Source: Tetrahymena thermophila SB210 (lineage: Eukaryota > Ciliophora > Oligohymenophorea > Hymenostomatida > Tetrahymenidae). Taken from it: a stretch of 64,000 nucleotides of DNA. Shown here piece by piece: positions 27,201 to 39,026 of this stretch. The stretch lies in the NCBI RefSeq assembly GCF_000189635.1, contig NW_002476202.1, forward strand, positions 248,001 through 312,000, read 5' to 3'. The notes below the pieces were generated by a model. That model did not search any database and was not told the DNA's origin. It worked only from the letters and a program-made list of their open reading frames with translations. Made by a program: the position numbers and the translations under genes. Position 1 is the first letter of the stretch. Each line of letters opens with the position of its first letter.

Positions 27201-30200
27201 GTGATTTATATTATTTAAACTATTTAAAACTGTTATTATTTATTGTAAATTACTATCTAGCTAGAAATAATCTTACATAAAATAACAATATCTTAGAAAA
27301 AGCAAGCTTAAAACTCTTAATGATTAGGTTGTGATAAAATTTTATATTAAGTTAAATCTAGCGAATATTATAGAAGTGCATTTCCGTATACTATAATAGT
27401 ATTTAATTAATAATCATAAACACAACCATTGATATATGTTAATTAAGAGTTTTAGTTGCTAGTAGATATTTGATAAGCTTTTTAAGTATCTTCGTTTTTT
27501 AAAATAAGTAATTGATTTGAAAAAGTCAAAACTAAATTTGGTAATTCATAGATTAAAATTTGTTAAATTTTATTATGAGAAGTAATGTTTTATTGAGAAC
27601 TAACGAAATCTAACCTCGAATAAAACTGCTAGGTATGTAAATTATAAGTGAAAATATAATAGCTAGAAACATAATAAATCAATCCTAAATTAAAATTTTA
27701 CAAAACAGATTGCAATGAATCTCCTTAAATTAAATTAGGCATTTAATATATTTATTAAATATAACTATTTTTATTTTCTGGAATTACTATTAATGATCCA
27801 GTTGTAGAGCCTATTACATAAACTGTTTTCTAAGCATTTGTTACACAATTAGAAATTTTGTCATTAGGAGTTGATATTTTCTTTGCTCTCTGTAATGCTT
27901 AAGTTTGTGTATAAACTCTACCTTCTCCAAAAGTAGAAGTGGGACTTTATGGTTAGACATGAACTATTTTAACAAAAGGGTATTATTGCTAATATTATGC
28001 AACAGTCAAGAGTTAAGATCCTAAAATGAAGTCATAATAATGGGTGAACTAAATAGTTGTATTCAGAGTTATGCTAGAAGTATAGTAAGGATAACCTTAA
28101 TTGTATAGAGGAGCATACATTAAGACAAAATATGTTTTGTCATCATACTAATATATGTGTACAATTTGATTTCCAATAAATTAATAAGGTTGGTATAATA
28201 ATTTCAAATCTTAATCAAATATAAAAAGTTGGTTTTGTAAATTATTAAACATTAACAAAGAACCTTTTTAAATAAATAAATAATTTTGATATAAATTTTT
28301 GAATAAAAATAAAAATTTACCTGCGCTTGTAGATAAATTGAACAAAAAGCTATAAACTAATGACTTTATGCCTAACTGTATTATTTAAGATATTTTAAAT
28401 TATTGAAGATTTGGATCAAAATCATAGAATATCATATTGTAATTTGAATCCATCAAATATACTCTCATCTATTGAGAAATATATGAATTTTTTACTGTTT
28501 AAGTAAAATTCAATTAACTTATAGGTTATGATATATCTGCCCAAACAAAAATTTATGAATTGTATATTAAAAATAAATAAGATCCTGAAACTAGAATATT
28601 TGAATAGTAATTTTAATTAATCTCAATTATTTAATTAATACTATTATTGTATACATCAAATAAAATAATAGATTTAGTTAACAAACCAACTCCTACCTAG
28701 CTTTAAAGCATTAAAACATTTAGGCATAACTAATTTGGAAAAATTATTTGGGAATAAAATATAGGGTTTAATGGATCTAACATATTCCATACAATAATTT
28801 TACCATCCTTGGAGCAGCTTAATACTAAATTAGAGTCTTCATCATAGTTGATACTATTAATTTGATTTGTGCTATAATTTTATTTTTCAATAAAACTTGC
28901 AGTCACTCCTATAATTTAATCATTTATTAAGTCTATTATCTAAATATCTTAAGAAACCACACACATAATTATTTTGTTGCTTATCATTAAGTTTTGGGCT
29001 AAAAATAGTTGAGATGGATTATTAATATATAATTATTGAGTATTTATTTTATTTATTGTTATGTTCTAATTTAAAGAATCATATTACAATTGATAACTAT
29101 CTAATTACTAATTGATATTTAGAGCATATAATTTATATGCGTTATTTTTATTATTCAAATTTAATTAGACAACATCGACAGCTTAAGCAGTGAGGGTATA
29201 TTAGAATTCATTTAAATTTTAGCTAATATCATAGAAATGCATAATTTACGATCCGTTGAATATAATTGCTAAAAAATATGAATAAGCATTTTAATCTGTT
29301 AGATAAATTGGTAGAAGCAACATTTTTTGTGGTTATTAATAATTTTAAAACAAAAATTGGCATGATTAATTTTGTTAAGATAATAATATAAATCCGTTAG
29401 TTTGAGTAAATGTGATTGCGAAATATAATTACTGCTGGATTTGAATATTAATCATTTATGCAAATAAACCATTTATACCTTGACACATATAATTATTAAA
29501 AAGGCTTTTAATTTATATTTAATTATCAATTATCTATAAATATGCCATCTAAATAGAATAGTTACTATTTTATAATAATATGTAATTATTTGAAAGAAAT
29601 GCATGGTTTGGGTAGGAAATTTAGAAGCTTTAACTTTATTAATTAAGACCAGTAAAGTAAATTGTGTTATTTAAATTTTGATAGGAAGAAATATAAATAG
29701 AATTTGTTTATTGATTATCAGTTGTTAGTTAATTCATAACTGAAATAAAGCTAGAATAGGTATTGAGTCTTCCAAATTGAATTCTTACTAAGAATTTTTG
29801 CTGAGCAGTTTCTTCAATCCACTCATAAACTTGATTTTAGTCATTAAGAAGATAGATAGTTTAATTCAACCTGAGTATAGTTTAGATTGATGAATTGAAT
29901 GTTTGTGATCTTATATAATTACCTGTTTAAATCTCAAAATAGCTGAAGAAATTGTTGTAGATTGCTATTAGATATCCGTTTTCATGTAAAAATACATCTG
30001 TTATATTTCTACCTTATGATATTTGAGTTGGTTGTATGTACTGAATGGGACAAGTATTTGCTGATTAGCAGGATTAATTAGATTGTTATGGAATTTAGTT
30101 ATTTTTGCATAAAGATACACAATTTGATTGATTGTTTTCGTTGCTAATGTATTGATATTACTCACAAGTACTTTTCTCACATTTTGAAGATGAGATTATA

Positions 30201-30343
30201 TAATTATATCCATCAATGCATAACGAACAAATATCCTCTTTATTATATTGATTGCATATAAGACATCCTTCATCACACCCAAATATTGTAAAAAAGATCA
30301 ATATAAAGCTGAAAAATATTATTTTTATATTAAATAAAAACAT
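21216..30343 (-). CDS. Giant multi-domain surface/transmembrane protein, tandem copy A3
   Basis: Full-length 2,994-aa paralogue of A2 (exons 30343-28321, 28263-27022, 26935-21216; total divisible by 3). Same order of parts: signal peptide (MFLFNIKIIFFSF...), Cys-rich head, propeller with WD40 blade, Pmp-like GGxx repeats, second Cys-rich module and a C-terminal multi-pass domain. It differs from A2 by scattered substitutions plus small in-frame indels, for example around 25240-25280 and 29140. The spots I checked by eye in the head, near 25,400, near 24,400 and at the C-terminus are in frame. It lies 895 bp downstream of the intact histidine kinase. Function is inferred only: a cell-surface receptor or adhesin. 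Confidence 0.9.
26936..27021 (-). other. Intron 2 of A3
   Basis: An 86-nt GT...AG intron at the codon shared with A1 and A2. It is shorter than the 107-108 nt of the other two copies. Confidence 0.75.
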
Positions 30344-31238
30344 ATTTGTTTAAGATTACAGACTTTTTTGATAACTTTTTATTCTAAAATTATTTTGCTA
30401 TTTTATTTTCTAAATTGACTTTTATAATTAATTAATTTTCAATTATTAAATATATTAGGTTTCAAATAATAAAAATATTAACCAACAATAAGATAATACA
30501 AAACAATCTATATTATTTTTAAATATATTAAAAGAAATTACAATTTTCTATTTATAGAAATCATATAATTTTTTTAAATTTTACAAACTAACTTTATTAA
30601 GTTATTATATTTTGGTTTAAATTTATTTTCAAGCAAAATCCAAATTTTCTTTTATTTTTTTGAATGAACAATTTAGATATCATATTTTTATAAAAATACA
30701 GGGTATTTAACTTCAATCAATGAATTTTAACATAGATAATACGTTTTCTATAAGTTTATAAAATTATTTGAGGTTGCGCTAAGCTAAAAAGTACAATATT
30801 AGATTCTTTTTTGATTCATTTTATTAATGATTGATAATATTTAATGTAATTAAAATTAAGTAAATTTTCAAAAACAAAGCAAATACACATTTTATTATTC
30901 ATGATTTTAGAATTTAAAAGTAGAAAAAAAAATTGATACTCGTCCTTAAATAGTAATGAATTTAACATTAAAAATTAAACTTTTAAAAATCTTTTATTTT
31001 TTTTGAAAAATGTCAAATGACTTGAAAATTTGTTTGCTAATTTCTTATTTTTTTAGTAGCATTACAGTAAAGATAAATTCATAGTTAGCATAGATATAAA
31101 TGAAAGCTTGTTTATTTACATATTATTTTTAATTAATTATACTTAAAAAGAATTTATCGGATTTAATAGTTTTTCATACAATTTTATTTATTGAATTATT
31201 AAAAATTTAAATATTAAGAAAAAGACTTTATGATGAAT
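30344..31238. other. Spacer between histidine kinase and A3
   Basis: AT-rich, no gene. Aligns with the flanks upstream of A1 and A2, which shows that the duplicated segment ran from inside the kinase through the A gene. It should hold the kinase 3' UTR and the A3 promoter. Confidence 0.5.
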
Positions 31239-34200
31239 TCATTTTGTTTAATTTTTATTTTAGACTTCTTAAGGTAATTCAAGATGGTTTTCTATAAAAA
31301 TATTTTTTATTATTTCTAAAATTTAATTATCTTCAACAGGTTTTTATAGGTAATATTTAATTCTGTATATATTAAGTTTTGCTTCTTCTTTTTAAAAGCC
31401 TGAACACATAATAATTTGAAGTTAGCTAAAAATTTATTTTTCTTTTGTTTCCTTTTCTAATAATTGGTTATTTCTTAAATTAAGCTAATCAATTTATCTA
31501 ATTGACTCGTATCCATCTATTTCTGGCATTTGAGCATCTATAAAAAGAAATTAATAACATTTTTATGTCTTAACTAGCTCTCTAATACACTCTTCTCCTG
31601 AATAAACAGTAGTAAAACAAAGTGCTAGATTTTTATTAAATTACTTAAATGCAGAGGCAATTTTTATTTTCAGCGCAAAAGAACTAAATTAATCATCATC
31701 TGCAATTAAAATGTTAATTTCAGTGTCAAAAAATGTAGAATACTATTTTTTTCTCATAGAGCTCTTCTTTATAATATCTTACATTCCTTGAGTGATTTAT
31801 TTTTTTGAAAAAAAATATTTATCATTTGACCTTTAGTTGATAATATTTACATCTTATTTATCACTTATCTGTAATTATATTTCTTTTAAAAGTAAGCTAA
31901 CTTTATATTTTTAATTATCTTAAATATACAAATAACTATTTTTATCGCTTTAAATTGGAATTTCTTCATTTTAGGGACACATTTCTGCTATATACTTGAT
32001 ATTGTTCTTAATTTTTTCTTAGTTATCATTAAAGCTTGATGTATAACTTTAAGGGTTATCATCAAATGAATCTGGCTCGCTTTCGATTGCAGTCTAGCTT
32101 CTTTCTTAAATTTACTAATTAATGTTATTGATAGATCCATTTTTATATGATTCTTTTTAAAAGGGATAAAGAAGTTGCTCTTATTATAAATTATCTATTT
32201 AAGAAAAAACTGAAGTTCTTTTATGATTATGGCATGGGCTTTTACTGAATTATGCAACTTCTTATTATTATTTTAATTCAACTTATTGAAAATTATATAC
32301 AAGAAAGTAAAATTCAGTGCCTTTTTATACTTCTTCATTCAAAATTAATCCTTCTTCAATAGAAAAAGAGGATAAATATGAAGGTGCTATTGTTTATTTA
32401 CTATCCCTATTATCTATTTTATTTCCTACAGAGCGATAACTGTAGGAAGATTATTATTATTATTAGGTAGGAGTTATTTAAGAACGTAAATGATATAATG
32501 AACTATTTTTTGGGATAAATATTGCATGTTGGCTCAAATTCTATTAATCAGGCTTTAAATTCTTAGCTATAGTATTACTAATCATTAAACCAAGTCCAAC
32601 TCCTTGAGGGTTATTTTTAGTTTAGGATTCAGTATCATCAAGTTTACCAAATGCTTAAAATAACTTTTATCTAAATTCTTGCTTGATTCCTACACCTTCA
32701 TCTCTAACAGAAATCCTAAAATAGCGATCATCTAGCCTTTCTTGTGTCAAAGTAATGTAAATATTACCACCATACGTGTATTTGATAGAATTACTTATTA
32801 AATTTATAAGTATTTAGCGTATCCTGTATTTATCAGATTAAAAATTGGCTACTTTATTTTAAATAGCTTCTTCTACTTAAAGAATTATCGTGTTTTGTTT
32901 ATTTTTAGCTAGAGGTTGCATCATCTGTTATATTTCTTAGAGTATTTAGCATAAATTAAATTATTCTATTACTAATTTGAATTTTCCTGCTTTTATTTAA
33001 GACATATCAAGTAAATCATTTAATAAGTTAAGCAACAGTTTACTACTTTATAATGCTGATTATGTGCAATCATAAATTTAATTTTAACTATTTTTTGAAA
33101 TCTATATAATAAAATTTTTAATTTAATAAACATTTGGTATTTAGAATTCAACATAATTAATTAATAATAATAGTATAACTTTGAAAAATTATAAATAATA
33201 AAATATAAAAAATAAATAAATAATCGCTGTTTATAAAAAGTGTGATTGAAATATTTTTGAATATTTAATTAATTAGAAAATATTGCTATAATGTTTTTCC
33301 TAGCTAAAAAAATAACCTCAGTAAAAGTATAAAATTTGAATTACTCAAGAAATTTTTTTAACTGACTCAAAAATAATTTTAATTTATTAAAAAATATTTG
33401 TTTTTTTGAAAATAGTAAAATTTAAAGTTAATAAAAGTTGATAAATTGATTAAATAATACCGATTGTATTTCTTCGAGCATCGCTATAATACAACTGATT
33501 GGGTTTCTAATTTCATGAGATACTTGTGATAGCATTAATGATTTATTCTTATTTAGTGATTCTAATACCTTTATTTAGTTAAAATGGGTTACATCTTCTA
33601 TTATAAATAGAATCTACCATATTTTTTTAACTAATATAGGAGCCATAGTAATTTATATTATTTTTTCTTTTTATTATGGTTGATTTAGACTAAAGGATGA
33701 ACTTTTTAGATATAGATTTTAACTATTTTTACAAATAGATATATTTTTCGGAGCTGCTAAAAATTTTATTTTAAGAAATTTTAAATCTTATTCGTTGTAG
33801 ATCTTATTTTTGATAATTTGAATAATTTCATCAATTTAAGATTTTAAAAGGTATTAATTAGAATAAAAAGACTACTTAAGTTAAGATTCACCTTTTATAT
33901 ATAAAAATAATAATTTTTTATACTTTAAATCATATTAAAAAATAATATCCTTACTTTAGTTTTAAGGTTATAAATTTTTTATAGTACTTGAGTTTTAATC
34001 CAAAAATTCACCATGCTCATTATTTAAAATTGATGCTAAATTTTACATATTTTGTATTGAAGCATTAAATTTAATACTTTAAAATTGTTAATCAGTATTT
34101 GATTTAGGGCGTTAGGAAATACAAGCTAAATCCTAAAATAGCTCATTTGGTACTAAATCAAGATTTCTAGTTGTTTAAAATTTTTTAGCAAACTCTTTTT

Positions 34201-35521
34201 GGTTAGGTTTCATGTAGTTTCTAAAAGTTTTCATAATATTAAGTATTTCTGAGCTGTCTTTCTCATTAAAAATGTCTTAAATTTACTTGTTAACATAAGT
34301 AACATTTTTGCTATTAAACTAATTAAAATATAAATTAAAAAAATAAAAATCATCTATTAAATTTACATCATAGCACAAGACTCCTAAATTTATGCTTTCT
34401 AATATCATTTATAAAGGAAATTCCTTTTTTACTTATAAAAAGCTATTTTTCTTAATTTCTTAAAAACCAACAGTCTTTAGCTTGGCTATCTTTTTCTAAA
34501 TAGAAAACTTGGATTTATTTAAGCTTTTCGTTATCTTATTAGGTTTTTAAAAGTGTTAGCCAAGATTTATATTGTTACCAAAAAATTAAAATTAATTATA
34601 AGATGTCATAGAATTTTTATTGCTTTCCAAATTATTTTAGCTTCCTTTTCTTGTAATAAGTTTTGAAAATTTTTCATCAGTATTTTAATGAGCAAGCTCT
34701 ATGATATTTGAATTTTCAAAACTTTAAGATTTTATATTTATCTGACAATCAAACGCATATTTATCTGGTTTATTTAACAAATTCTGATTCTAAAGCAATT
34801 AGCCATTTTCAAGTTCTAATTTAACTATAGGAGAACTACTTTAATTTTAAAATTCTAGCTATTACTAATGATTGATTATATTTAATTGATCATGTTTATT
34901 ATAGGACTTACTAGCATTATTTTAAGCAATAAAACTCATATTTATTAGGTTATTTATACAGATCTTATTATTGATATAGTATTTAAACGTGTACACAGAA
35001 ATAGCCAATCCAAAGTATAGAGTTGCAAAAATATCATTTAAAGTACTTTTCAAATCTATATTTAAAAGGCATAAATAAAATAAAAAGATATAAAAAATTG
35101 TTTTTAACATTTTTTTTTGCAATCTATTCAATATATTAGCGCATAGTAAACACTCTAATAATGCGATCATTTTTAAGATTTCATACTATTAGTAATCTTG
35201 ATATAAAGAATCGCTAGCTGTAACATAAAAAATATTTAAAAATATACACGAAAGTAGCAAGTTAATAAAATAGATAGCAAAAATCAATATCCTTTAAGCT
35301 TTTTAAGCTTTATGCTTTAATATTATTAACCCTAGTAGAATTATTAAAAAAAAGCAAATGATTATGTCTGAAATCCTAAAATAAATAGATTATTCCTTAA
35401 TTTTTTCATCTTTTATGTTTAAATCTTGATGAACTAAATAAGATAATTGTTTTATTATTTGAAACACTAAGTAAGATATTGTTGGAATCCATTTTTTTTG
35501 TTTTTAGCTAAATTATTCCAT
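31239..35521 (-). CDS. Hybrid sensor histidine kinase with C-terminal receiver
   Basis: A 1,307-aa membrane histidine kinase (exons 35521-33461 and 33101-31239). The N-terminus has about 4-5 hydrophobic segments between residues 50 and 180. The H-box (SHEIRNPISCIIAMLEE) lies near residue 665, the dimerisation helix ends LLNLLNDLLDMSQIKAGK, and the HATPase has N-box (LINLISNSIKY ~787), G1 (VRDEGVGI) and G2 (GVGLGLMIS ~852). A Ser/Asn-rich linker leads to a receiver ~1,147-1,265 with acidic triplet, FIDAQMPEIDG and QKPVE. It should autophosphorylate on His and pass phosphate to its own Asp; the signal sensed is unknown. No clear PAS domain is seen. The ATG was chosen because it opens the frame leading into the membrane segments. 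Such hybrid kinases are known in ciliates. Confidence 0.92.
33102..33460 (-). other. 359-nt intron inside the histidine kinase
   Basis: GT...AG interval, phase 0, between EEIQS (after the H-box) and ISKNSQNQIYDCTQSAL. Removal restores the DHp/HATPase frame exactly. It is several times longer than the other introns in the window. Reading through it stays free of TGA but ends in the wrong frame. Part of it (near 33280-33380) resembles the relic at 8010-8110. Confidence 0.75.
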
Positions 35522-36729
35522 CTAATAAATTTATAATTTTTAATTTACAAACAAATATTATAAAGAATAAAGCTTTTTCTTTTTTACTATCTAAGTACAA
35601 ATAAATATTTAATTTTTATACTGAAATGAATTTTTAAGACTGATTTTTATATGAATAATTTTATAAGTTAAAAATTTAATTATAAAGTTAGTGATATTGT
35701 TTTAAATTTGTAAATTATTTTAAATTTTAAAGTAGAATTAAATCAAAAAATTTTATTGAAAATTTAAATATGAAGAAAAATAAAGTTTATTTCATTTAAT
35801 TTAAGTTATTTTCTAAATTTAGAAAAAATAATTTAGATTTAATCAATAAATAGATATTTTGGGTAGATAAGACACATTAAAAGCATATCAGTTTTAGATA
35901 ATTAAGCAATATGTAATGATTATTAATTGAAATGATATTTTATTTTTTAGTTGCAAGACTATTTATAAAATAGCCTTTTCATCATACATAGCCATTTATT
36001 TAATTTTATCAAGAATATATTCATAAATATATATTTTTTCATTTAAGATCAGGAAATACTTTTTAAAATTTAAAACAAAAACTTTTATGTCAAAAAAATT
36101 TATCTTAATTAAAAATTGCTTTTATAAGTATAAAAATTAATATTTTTTTGAATAATAATGTTTGTTTTTTTATATCTATTTAATAATTAAAAAATTATTT
36201 TTTTTTTTTAAATTTTAAACTAAGTTATTTGATATTAAAGTGACTGAATTTGTAAAATATTTATTAATTTATTTTATGTAATAATCTGAGCGTATACTTC
36301 ATAATATAATTTATAACTATAGTTATTATTATATTGCTCATAAATAATAATTAAATTAGTTATTTATAAGTTTGCTTTTAATGGTTATATTTTATTTATA
36401 AAAGTAAGTGATTATTTGATTAAAAAATTATTTATAAATTAAGAGTGAAAAAAACTGAATATCTAATGAAATTTAAATCCCTTTGTCTAAATGATTGAGA
36501 ATAACTTCTGATTAATATATATATAGTGTGTCGATAATTAAGAATTTCAATTCTTATAGATTATAAATTTTAATAAAAAATTTTTAAAAATAAATTCCCA
36601 CCTAAAACCTAGATGCTTTGAGAGGTAAAACTACTTTAATAAATAATTGCTTTCATTTATAATTTTTAACTCAATAAAATTAATTTGATTCAGAAAATTA
36701 GAAGGCACGACTGACTACTTACTTTCATT
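35522..36729. other. Divergent intergenic region, kinase/cyclin
   Basis: About 1.2 kb between two divergently transcribed genes, very AT-rich with poly-A/T runs. I see no ORF, RNA gene or repeat. It presumably holds both promoters. Confidence 0.5.
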
Positions 36730-38549
36730 ATGGTAAAATAATTTATAAGAAGTAGAATGATTTCATTTTTATTTATTTTAATATTGCATAGTGGGAGAGT
36801 AAAATTGAACATAATAGGAGGAGCTAACATTTCCTATCTTAAAATAATTTCCAAGACAAAAAAGAAAACATTTAGTAGCCCCCTTTCAAAAACTATGTTT
36901 TAGGAGAAAAAACATAAAAAGTACAGTAAATTAATTAATTGGAAACACAAGAATTCCAACAAAGAGGAACCAACAAACATAGAGTATTTGGAAGGGTCAT
37001 AAATGAAAATGGAGTAAATAGCAATAACTATTTTCATAGTTAGCCTTTACAAAAGCAATTTAAGGTTTTTAATCCGTTTGCTTAAGACTTCAACTTACTT
37101 CAAGACGATCAAAATAAAGTAAATAAAATTTACTTCTAAGAAGCACTTTTTAAATATTTAAAAAATATAGGAAAATGTATTAACATTTTAGCACAATTTT
37201 CAGAGTGAAGTTCATAAAAATCAATAAACGAAGAATATTAATCAAGAAATTAATAAAGAATTAGCTTAATCTGAAAAAAGCTTTTAGATGATTGATGAGA
37301 GTGAAAAAATTAACTCCTCATCAGAAAGTTAATTGATATAAAATATTTTAAATCTTGACCTTTTAAACACTTCTCAAAGTATGATTGAGTAAAATCAAAA
37401 CTAATTAATTAATTTTTGCTAAGAAAATGACAAATTGAAAGAATTTCACATTATCAACGAAACAAATTATAACACACTCAAAAGTACTTAAATAGAAAAA
37501 ATTAATTTTTTTGATCGATAATTCATTTCGAATCCAATTTATGTAGCTGAATATGCATAAGAAATATTCGAATATTTGTAAGCTCATCAAGTAAACAAAC
37601 AAATAAACTTACTTAAAATAGCTTAAAATTTTTAATTGTTTTATTTATTACATAAAAGGAGAGATATTTATGTAAAGATAACGTAGACCTAAAAGACATG
37701 CATACTTAGATAAATGAAACTATGAGATGTATTCTTATTGACTGGCTTACTGAAGTTTCCATAAAATACGAATTGAAAGAAGAAACCATCTTCATGTGTA
37801 TATACATGCTAGATATCTATTGCAGACTATGCTATCAGGATGGAATACAAATATTAAGAGACCACTATTAAAAGATTGGTGTTTCTTGCTTGTATATTTC
37901 AAGCAAACTAGAAGAAATTTATCCTCCTGGAGTAAAAGAATTTGTTAAAATTTGTGATGGAGCTTACAAACTAAAAGATATTATAAGCACAGAAACAGAT
38001 ATATGCCTAAAATTATAATTTAACTTCTCCTTTCCTACGCCATTTACATTTTTTGTAAGATATTCTAAAATTCTAGGTCACAGTAATCTGCAATATTATC
38101 AAGTTAATTATTTCATTTAGAATAAATTTTTCAACTTATTACTTACTAAAAAACTAATAAAAACTATTTTAATCTTTTTAAAATAGGGATTATTTATCTT
38201 GTATCTTTGTTTTATGCACTCTGAACTCAGTCCAATGTACGTTAAATCCTCAATAATTGCTTCTTGTAGTTGCTTTTTAGTTGAAAGCGTTGCTGAAAAT
38301 ATTTGGGACGAAAAAATTAAATCTCTTTCCTCAATCGTCTACCTTCACCCTACTTCTGATTTTTAATTCTTAATGCCAAGCATCCATAAACTAATTTAAC
38401 TTTATTCGAATCCTTAGTTTCCTTTTGAGGCAATTAGAAAAAAGTTTTCATCTGATTCATTTTGTAAAGTTTCTACCACTTTTACCTAAAACATTTCTGA
38501 TAGCTAAAAAAATTCCTAATAATAATCTTAACAACTAACCAATATTTGA
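36730..38549 (+). CDS. A/B-type cyclin
   Basis: A 511-aa protein assembled from exons 36730-36732, 36792-37118, 37192-37590, 37659-38102 and 38187-38549, all in phase. The cyclin box begins near residue 264 with the diagnostic MRCILIDWLTEV, followed by KYELKEETIFMCIYMLD, SCLYISSKLEEIYPP and the second fold (FNFSFPTPFTFFVRYSKIL). The N-terminal ~240 residues are Gln/Asn-rich and without a canonical destruction box that I can identify. It would activate a cyclin-dependent kinase; mitotic-type by similarity. The first exon is the ATG alone; that start is inferred because the next exon's frame has no ATG. The 84-nt last intron is a multiple of three without TGA, so retention would add 28 residues. 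Confidence 0.88.
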
Positions 38550-38720
38550 ATTTGCTAAAAATATTTTTTTTTACTAAGACCTTAATTTATCTATAATCTC
38601 ATTATTTCTATATTAAGCACTACTTAATTTACTTTTTCTCTTTAAATATCTTAAGAGTTTCCTCAACTGAAATAAAGATGAAATAGAGCCATAAAACTAT
38701 ACTTATTGTTGATTATATTG

Positions 38721-38758
<38 letters not shown>

Positions 38759-39026
38759 ATTATTTTAAGTATTAGTAAAGTATTTAAAAGGAGTCTGATA
38801 AATATGGATTTATATAACATATATTAATAATTATCTGATCAATCTTTTCTATATATGTTTAATAAGAAGTGAGTGAGTTTATAAGAATGAATAACATATA
38901 TACATATATCTTTAAAATAAATAATAATTAAATTAATTGCAAATTACTTTAGTACATTTATAATTAATTGTTTGTCTTCTTTAATAATAGTAGGTAAAAA
39001 AAATTAGTAGTTCATAAAAATAAATT
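38550..39026. other. Intergenic with TA microsatellite
   Basis: No gene. Contains a TA dinucleotide run of about 25 nt near 38730-38755. The rest is plain AT-rich spacer before the NBR1-like gene. Confidence 0.7.

Noticed and set aside
1-30343. Interpretation of the 13-kb repeats as transposable elements
   Set aside because: No terminal repeats, target duplications, transposase or reverse transcriptase; the breakpoints lie inside a host kinase gene, which fits unequal crossing-over.
38730-38755. TA run as a possible replication origin
   Set aside because: Such runs are common in this composition; nothing else marks an origin.
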